From the NCBI RefSeq assembly GCF_900177425.1, contig NZ_LT840184.1, forward strand, positions 2,442,010 through 2,506,009: 64,000 nt of DNA, in the 5' to 3' direction. This document shows, piece after piece, positions 58,615 to 64,000 of the stretch. Source of the stretch: Paenibacillus uliginis N3/975 (GTDB lineage Bacteria; Bacillota; Bacilli; Paenibacillales; Paenibacillaceae). Both the position numbers and the translations under genes were made by a program. Position 1 is the first letter of the stretch. Each line of letters begins with the position of its first letter. The notes under the pieces were generated by a model. The model saw only the letters and a program-made list of their open reading frames with translations, did no database searches and had not been told where the DNA came from.

Positions 58615-59847
58615 ATGGGAGAACTAAGTAAAGATATCATGCAGATGTTAGAATGGCTCGGGTATTTTGGAAATGATCCTGAAGGAGGTATTACCAGACT
58701 ACTCTATTCTAAAGAATGGCTCAACGCTCAGAAAGCTTTAGAAGATTGGATGAACAAAGAAAGTTTCAATGTTCACTTTGATGAGGTGGGCAATCTGTTT
58801 GGAGGTCTACAAGGAACGAAGTATCCAGATGAAACGATTATGACCGGTTCTCACGTGGATACAGTAAGCAATGGCGGTTTATACGATGGACAATACGGTA
58901 TTGTCGCAGGTCTGCTTGCGGTTAAATACTTGAAAGAGACCTATGGGCAACCGCTACGCAATCTTCAGGTTGTATCGATGGCTGAAGAAGAAGGAAGCCG
59001 TTTCCCTTATACATTCTGGGGGTCCAAAAACATCGTAGGTACAGCAGAACGTAAAGAAGTAGAGAGCATTGTAGACTTTGACGGCGTAGCTTTCGTGGAT
59101 GCGATGAGAGAGTGCAACTTTAATTTCCGTAAGGAATCTAGAGAACTTCGTAATGACTTGAAAGCGTTTGTAGAAATCCATATCGAGCAAGGTAGTGTGC
59201 TGGAAACAGAGCAAAAACCCGTTGGTGTAGTCCACAGCATTGTAGGCCAGCGCAGATTTACCGTGGAAGTGATAGGTGAAGCTAACCATGCAGGTACGAC
59301 TCCGATGAGTTACCGTAAAGATGCTGTTCAAGCTGCAAGCGCTATGATTAATGACGTCATAAACAGAGCGGACAAACACGGAGATCCGCTAGTGGCAACG
59401 ATCGGCAAAATCGAAGTAAAGCCAAATGTAGTTAACGTAGTTCCGGGATATGCCTTATTCACTATGGACATCCGTCATACCGAGAAAGACGCACTTGTTC
59501 AATTTACTGAAGAAATTACAACTTCCTTGAAGAACATTGCAGAAGAACGGAAAGTAGAACTGAAAATCGATATGTGGATGGATGCAGATCCGGTTCCTAT
59601 GGATAAACATGTTGTAGAAGTCATTGAACGCGAGTGCCTGGAACAAGGCTTGAATTATAAGTTGATGCATAGTGGGGCAGGGCATGATGCCCAGATTCTG
59701 GCTCCTTTTGTTCCATCGGCCATGATCTTTGTACCAAGCAGACAAGGAATTAGCCACAATCCGGCTGAATATACCGAGCCTCATGATTTAGCCGAAGGTG
59801 TGAAGGTTCTGATCGGAACTCTATATAATCTGGCATACAAAGAATAA
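58615..59847 (+). CDS. allC: Allantoate amidohydrolase (M20 family)
   Basis: Hydrolyses allantoate to ureidoglycine, carbon dioxide and ammonia. 410 residues with a two-metal site: GSHVDTVSNGGLYDGQYGI (His and Asp), MAEEEGSRFP (Glu pair), HIEQGSVLE (His) and the last His in GISHNPAEYTEPHD. The dimer/lid region has GQRRFTVEVIGEANHAGTTPMSYRKDA. M20 hydantoinase-type carbamoylases look alike; the neighbouring allE, allD and fdrA fix the assignment. Mn is the usual metal. Start follows GAAAGGAA. First gene of the catabolic operon. Confidence 0.93.
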   Translation: MGELSKDIMQMLEWLGYFGNDPEGGITRLLYSKEWLNAQKALEDWMNKESFNVHFDEVGNLFGGLQGTKYPDETIMTGSHVDTVSNGGLYDGQYGIVAGLLAVKYLKETYGQPLRNLQVVSMAEEEGSRFPYTFWGSKNIVGTAERKEVESIVDFDGVAFVDAMRECNFNFRKESRELRNDLKAFVEIHIEQGSVLETEQKPVGVVHSIVGQRRFTVEVIGEANHAGTTPMSYRKDAVQAASAMINDVINRADKHGDPLVATIGKIEVKPNVVNVVPGYALFTMDIRHTEKDALVQFTEEITTSLKNIAEERKVELKIDMWMDADPVPMDKHVVEVIERECLEQGLNYKLMHSGAGHDAQILAPFVPSAMIFVPSRQGISHNPAEYTEPHDLAEGVKVLIGTLYNLAYKE

Positions 59848-59901
59848 ACGGCATCTTGGCAAATAACTTGCCTACAACCTTATCATAAGGAGCAGAAAAA
59901 G

Positions 59902-61146
59902 ATGAAGGTACAAACCCCTACTACAGCTAAACAAGGTGGACTTGAATATTGGAAAAAGGTCGTCATTTTATTTTGCCTTGGTTGGACTGTCATGTGGATA
60001 TACAGAACAATACTGAATCCGATTTTACCAGAAATCAAAATACAACTTGGCGTTGAATCGGATGCCAGCATGGGTCTGATCTCCAGTTTATTTTTTCTAG
60101 CATACACTTCAATGCAGATTCCATCCGGCTTTATGGCTGATAAATTCGGAAGAAAAATAATGCTGATTCCGGGTTTCCTTATCTTTGCTTTCGGAGTTTT
60201 TACCGTCGGAATCGCACCGTCCCTGATTTTCCTACTGGTAGGAAGCTTCCTGGCAGGGCTTGGACAAGGAACGTACTACGGACCTGCTTATTCGATCTCA
60301 TCGTCCACAATCCCAGCCGAGAAGCGGGGCTTCTCTACCGCCATTATCAACAGCGGTTCAGCGCTCGGAATGGCCATCGGGTATATCGGTTCCTCTTACT
60401 TGGTGAAAGGGCTCGGTTGGGACTGGAGACCGCTGCTATTTGTCACAACTGGCCTGATTATTATTATGGTGATCGCCTTTGCCAAAGTCATTAAGGAAAA
60501 ACCAGCAGCGAATAACGTTGCAACTAACATGGAAAAAGATGCAAATGATAAAGCAACGATGAAGACGCTCTTTGGCGATATCCGAATGATTTCGGCTTAC
60601 GTTATTTACTTTGCAATATGTTACGGGTATTACATGATTGTGACTTGGCTGCCAAGTTACCTGCAAATGGAGCGAGGATTCCAAGGTGCTGCTATCGGTT
60701 TTGCCTCAGCTCTGGTTGCCTTTGCATCTGTGCCAGGTGCGCTATTGTTCAGCCGGCTATCCGACAAGTTCAAGGACAAGAAGATTATGGTTGTTATTAT
60801 TCTGCAAGTTATTGCCGCAGTTACCTTGTATCTGACAGTGGCTATTCAAAGTAACGAACTGCTGATTTTGTTCCTGATTATGTACGGTTTCTTCGGTAAA
60901 CTTGCTGTTGACCCGATCATGATCTCCTACGTAGCAGACATTGCGCCTAAGCAAGGGTATAGTACAACATTCGGCGTATTTAACTTCTTCGGAATGATGT
61001 CCTCGGTCATCGCTCCGTTCGTAACTGGCTTGATTTCAGACTCTACAGGCAGCAAGGTCTTGGGCTTTTACCTTGCTATCGGCATCATTATTCTAGGTAC
61101 TGTATTCCTGTTCTTCGCAAATATAAGGAAGCGCCCTGCATTGTAA
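59902..61146 (+). CDS. MFS transporter, probably for allantoin/ureides
   Basis: 414 residues, twelve membrane helices in two halves. Seen: GWTVMWIYRTILNPILPEIKIQLG, and the MFS loop GFMADKFGRKIMLIPG between helices 2 and 3, repeated as SRLSDKFKDKKIMVV between 8 and 9. Resembles anion-cation symporter-type MFS proteins. Position between allC and allE makes a ureide substrate (allantoate or allantoin) likely; the sequence alone does not prove it. AAGGAG 10 bases before the ATG. Confidence 0.85.
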   Translation: MKVQTPTTAKQGGLEYWKKVVILFCLGWTVMWIYRTILNPILPEIKIQLGVESDASMGLISSLFFLAYTSMQIPSGFMADKFGRKIMLIPGFLIFAFGVFTVGIAPSLIFLLVGSFLAGLGQGTYYGPAYSISSSTIPAEKRGFSTAIINSGSALGMAIGYIGSSYLVKGLGWDWRPLLFVTTGLIIIMVIAFAKVIKEKPAANNVATNMEKDANDKATMKTLFGDIRMISAYVIYFAICYGYYMIVTWLPSYLQMERGFQGAAIGFASALVAFASVPGALLFSRLSDKFKDKKIMVVIILQVIAAVTLYLTVAIQSNELLILFLIMYGFFGKLAVDPIMISYVADIAPKQGYSTTFGVFNFFGMMSSVIAPFVTGLISDSTGSKVLGFYLAIGIIILGTVFLFFANIRKRPAL

Positions 61147-61202
61147 AAGAACAACAGCATTTATTTCACACACAAACTTTAGAGAAAAGGGAGAGACACA
61201 CA

Positions 61203-61967
61203 ATGGGTTATGCAACTGATCTGCTGTCCAGCCGTTCTATCATTAAACATGGCAAATATGCCTTAATCACTCCGGAAGGTCTGGTTAATAACGTAGTTCC
61301 GGGCTTTGACAACTGCACTATATCTATTCTGGCAACTCCAAAGCTTGGAGCAAGCTTTGTCGATTATATAGTTACAATGCACAAAGGCGGCGCAAATACG
61401 GATGGTTTTGGTGGACAAGAACAGATCGAAACTTTCGTTTATGTGCTGGAAGGTGAAGTCGAGGCATCTGCTGGTGACAAGACGTATAGGCTGACAAGCG
61501 GCGGCTACCTGTACTGTCCGCCAGGAACGAAGATGTATCTGAACAACATGATGGACGGTGACAGCAAACTGTTCTTGTACAAACAAAAGCATAAACCGTT
61601 AAAGGACTTGAAACCATGGGTCGTCTCTGGTCACTCAGGCAACATTCCAGAGGAAGATTATGACGGAATGACAAATATGCGAATTCAGGATTTACTTCCT
61701 AAAGATCTTGCTTTCGATATGAATTTTCACATATTAACCTTTGATCCGGGCGCATGCCATCCATTCATTGAAACGCATGTACAGGAACATGGAGCCTACC
61801 TGCTGTCTGGTGAAGGACTATACAATCTGGATAACAAGTGGATTCCGGTAAAACAAGGCGACTATATCTTCATGGGTCCGTATGTGCAACAAGCTTGCTA
61901 TGCAGTTGGTCGTGAGAAACTTGCTTATGTTTACTCTAAAGACTGCAATCGGGATGCGGATCTCTAA
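61203..61967 (+). CDS. allE: (S)-ureidoglycine aminohydrolase
   Basis: Converts (S)-ureidoglycine to (S)-ureidoglycolate and ammonia. 254 residues, bicupin. Seen: LLSSRSIIKHGKYALITPEGLVNN and PGFDNCTISILATPKLGASFVDY at the N-terminus, and FDPGACHPFIETHVQEHGAYLLSGEGLYNLDNKW in the second, metal-binding cupin (Glu, His, His, Gln ligands). Length and motifs match E. coli AllE (YlbA). GGGAGAGA lies 6 bases before the ATG. Confidence 0.95.
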   Translation: MGYATDLLSSRSIIKHGKYALITPEGLVNNVVPGFDNCTISILATPKLGASFVDYIVTMHKGGANTDGFGGQEQIETFVYVLEGEVEASAGDKTYRLTSGGYLYCPPGTKMYLNNMMDGDSKLFLYKQKHKPLKDLKPWVVSGHSGNIPEEDYDGMTNMRIQDLLPKDLAFDMNFHILTFDPGACHPFIETHVQEHGAYLLSGEGLYNLDNKWIPVKQGDYIFMGPYVQQACYAVGREKLAYVYSKDCNRDADL

Positions 61968-62010
61968 GCTCTTGTTATATAGCAAATCGAATTAAACAGA
62001 GGTGTTTAAA

Positions 62011-63060
62011 TTGAAAATATTCAGACAACAGTTACAAGAGCTAATCACAACCAAGCTGCACAAGGCGGGTTTAACTGAAGAGCATGCCGCCGGCGTAGCA
62101 GACGTTTTGGTCCATGCCGACATAAGAGGCATTCATTCTCACGGCGCTATGCGAGTGGAATACTATGCGGAACGAATCGCCAAAGGCGGATTAAATACAA
62201 ATCCCGAGTTTAAATTCAACAAAACGGGCCCCAGCACAGCGACATTTGATGGAGATAATGGAGTAGGTCATGTCGCTGCCAAACTAGCTATGGATGAGGC
62301 CATCGAGATGGCCAAGGAACACGGGATAGCAGCTGTTGGCGTCAGAAGAATCGGACACAGCGGAGCCCTCTCTTATTTTGTACGGCAAGCAGCCAAATCA
62401 GGAATGATCGGTATTTCGATGTGTCAATCAGATCCGATGGTGGTTCCCTTTGGCGGTTCAGAACCTTATTACGGGACGAACCCGATTGCGTTTGCCGTTC
62501 CTGCCCATGACGGGCGGATCATGACACTGGACATGGCGACGACGATACAAGCTTGGGGCAAAATCCTTCATGCCAGATCAAGACACGAGTCAATCCCGGA
62601 TTCATGGGCAGTCGATAAAGAAGGCCATTCGACGACAGATCCTTTTAAAGTGAACGCCCTACTCCCAATTGCCGGTCCAAAGGGATATGGTCTGATGATG
62701 ATGGTGGATGTGCTCTCAGGTATTTTGCTTGGCCTGCCATTTGGTAATAAGGTTTCATCGATGTACCATGATCTAACCGAATACCGAAATCTTGGTCAGC
62801 TTCATCTTGTAATTAATCCAGCATTTTTTACGGACCCGGACATGTTTAAACAACATATTTCGAACACCATGGACGATTTGAACCACATTAAACCGGCGCC
62901 TAGCTTTGAGCAAGTGCTGTTCCCCGGACAAAATAATGATCTGATTCAAGAACAATACGAGAAAAACGGTATTGAAATTGTAGATGATATTTATGAATAC
63001 CTGGTATCAGACGTCGTTCATAGAAATCAGTATGACAACAAAGATCCATTTGCCAAGTAA
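62011..63060 (+). CDS. allD: Ureidoglycolate dehydrogenase (NAD+)
   Basis: Oxidises (S)-ureidoglycolate to oxalurate. 349 residues, same as E. coli AllD. Seen: VADVLVHADIRGIHSHGAMRVEYYAERIAKGG, SMCQSDPMVVPFGGSEPYYGTNPIAFA, MATTIQAWGKILHARSR and AGPKGYGLMMMVDVLSG. These identify the malate/L-lactate dehydrogenase-like family with catalytic His in IHSHG. I prefer TTG 62011, 6 bases after AGAGGTG; GTG 62002 falls in that site. Follows allE closely. Confidence 0.95.
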   Translation: MKIFRQQLQELITTKLHKAGLTEEHAAGVADVLVHADIRGIHSHGAMRVEYYAERIAKGGLNTNPEFKFNKTGPSTATFDGDNGVGHVAAKLAMDEAIEMAKEHGIAAVGVRRIGHSGALSYFVRQAAKSGMIGISMCQSDPMVVPFGGSEPYYGTNPIAFAVPAHDGRIMTLDMATTIQAWGKILHARSRHESIPDSWAVDKEGHSTTDPFKVNALLPIAGPKGYGLMMMVDVLSGILLGLPFGNKVSSMYHDLTEYRNLGQLHLVINPAFFTDPDMFKQHISNTMDDLNHIKPAPSFEQVLFPGQNNDLIQEQYEKNGIEIVDDIYEYLVSDVVHRNQYDNKDPFAK

Positions 63061-63102
63061 CTTCACCAATTGTCTATTCTGACCGAAGAGGAGCTTGTAC
63101 TT

Positions 63103-64000
63103 ATGATATATTCCATCATTAAAGAAAATTCCTATCAAGATTCAGTTAATCTCATGCTCTTAACTAACAAAATTTCCACGATGGACGGAGTAGAGCAGGC
63201 CTCCATTATGATGGGGACGCCAGCGAATAAAGATATCTTCCATAATACCGGCATGTATACGGATGAACTCGACAAAGCGGGCCCTAACGATATGTGTATC
63301 GTAATCAAGACCAATAGTAAAGAATACGTTTCCGAAGTGTTAGCTACCATTGAAACGGAACTGAAAAATCAGGCGGTAAGTAGCAACAAGCAGGAATTCC
63401 AATCCGTACGGACTTGGGATAAAGCGCTGCAAGCGCTCCCTAATGCTAATCTTGCTCTTATTTCTGTCCCTGGCCAATATGCAGCGGAAGAAGCGGAACA
63501 AGCACTTGACCGTGGGTTGCACGCCTTTATCTTTAGCGATAACGTTGACGCCCAAGACGAACTGCGTCTAAAACAAAAAGCGCATGACAAAGGCTTGCTG
63601 GTCATGGGTCCAGACTGCGGAACAGGAATCGTATCCGGTGTTCCGATAGCCTTTGCCAACGTAGTACAACAAGGCAACATTGGCGTTATCGGTGCTTCAG
63701 GGACAGGTATTCAAGAAGTTACCACCCTCATTAACCAGCTGGGTTGCGGCGTGAGCCAGGCTATCGGAACAGGCGGACGCGATCTGTCTGAATCGATTGG
63801 AGCAATTACGATGTTGGATGCTATTCAAGGGCTAGAGCATCACAAAGCTACAGAAGTGATTGTCGTTATTTCCAAACCGCCTGCCACCGAAGTACGAAAT
63901 CAGGTAGTTCGACTTTTACAACGTATATCCAAACCGGTAGTCGCTATCTTCGTCGGTGAAGAGCCAGAAACACATGAAGGCACGGTATATTATGCCTCTA
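63103..64000 (+). CDS. fdrA: FdrA protein, truncated by the window edge
   Basis: The first 299 codons of a frame that runs off the right edge. Opens MIYSIIKENSYQDSVNLMLLTNKI, then MDGVEQASIMMGTPANKD. A succinyl-CoA-synthetase-like fold begins near 165 with GLLVMGPDCGTGIVSGVPIAFAN, then GNIGVIGASGTGIQEVTTLINQLGCGVSQAIGTGGRDLSE. Recent work assigns E. coli FdrA with YlbE and YlbF to oxamate carbamoyltransferase, which splits oxalurate into oxamate and carbamoyl phosphate. GAGGAG is about 9 bases before the ATG. Next genes should be ylbE, ylbF and a carbamate kinase. Confidence 0.92.
   Translation, partial: MIYSIIKENSYQDSVNLMLLTNKISTMDGVEQASIMMGTPANKDIFHNTGMYTDELDKAGPNDMCIVIKTNSKEYVSEVLATIETELKNQAVSSNKQEFQSVRTWDKALQALPNANLALISVPGQYAAEEAEQALDRGLHAFIFSDNVDAQDELRLKQKAHDKGLLVMGPDCGTGIVSGVPIAFANVVQQGNIGVIGASGTGIQEVTTLINQLGCGVSQAIGTGGRDLSESIGAITMLDAIQGLEHHKATEVIVVISKPPATEVRNQVVRLLQRISKPVVAIFVGEEPETHEGTVYYAS

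Overview
The window reads as chromosomal DNA of a Gram-positive, spore-forming bacterium of the order Bacillales, most like Paenibacillus. The reasons are strong Shine-Dalgarno sites with frequent GTG and TTG starts, many hairpin-plus-T-run terminators, an aa3-type menaquinol oxidase operon close to the Bacillus qox operon, glycine riboswitches, an SLH-anchored cell-surface enzyme, YesM/YesN-type two-component systems and a Cse60-like sporulation gene. I saw no rRNA, tRNA or CRISPR array.

Layout. 1-10.7 kb: a short UvrA paralog, an arylamine N-acetyltransferase/HAD pair, a cupin with a Cys/Asn/Gln-rich tail, the tail of a decayed PEP-utilising (rifampicin phosphotransferase-like) gene, a secreted stalk/PKD protein, a divergent LysR/VOC pair, and Cse60-like plus short L25 genes. 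10.8-21 kb: arginine decarboxylase, a small membrane protein, a DUF4179/DUF5643-like exported protein, then ctaA-qoxABCD-ctaB-cytochrome c-sco. 21-26.7 kb: MocR regulator/nitrilase, Rrf2 regulator/nitroreductase, and an IS3-family element that landed in the loop of the nitroreductase terminator. 26.7-27.2 kb: a cluster of inverted palindromic repeats. 27.2-32.4 kb: the glycine cleavage system split into two divergent units (gcvT-gcvPA-gcvPB leftward, gcvH rightward), each with its own tandem glycine riboswitch and terminator. 32.9-43.6 kb: a glycan-uptake locus (YesN/YesM-type regulators, binding protein, two permeases, a 1333-residue GH101-like SLH-anchored protein). 43.7-44.9 kb: truncated remnants of a GH95 fucosidase, a sugar permease and an AraC-type regulator. 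45-55.6 kb: mixed single genes (azoreductase, Nudix, Sm-like protein, VanY-like/VanZ-like pair, YkgJ-like/pentapeptide fusion, YwnB-like oxidoreductase with twin operators, WG-repeat protein, CtaG/DUF2243, a P-loop kinase). 55.6-64 kb: an esterase, then pucR and a ureide catabolic operon (allC, MFS permease, allE, allD, fdrA) that runs off the right edge.

How it fits together. The respiratory block encodes heme A synthesis and a quinol oxidase. The gcv block disposes of glycine under RNA control. The GH101 and all loci each have a one-mismatch CcpA (cre) site upstream, which suggests catabolite control of O-glycan and allantoate use. The all operon would convert allantoate through ureidoglycine and ureidoglycolate to oxalurate, with FdrA beginning the oxalurate-splitting step.

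Most products are recognisable families. The less ordinary content is regulatory and structural: the divergent twin glycine riboswitches, the IS-split terminator with a self-protecting hairpin, the twin operators at 24170-24224 and 49902-49939, the palindromic repeat cluster, and the decayed GH95 locus.
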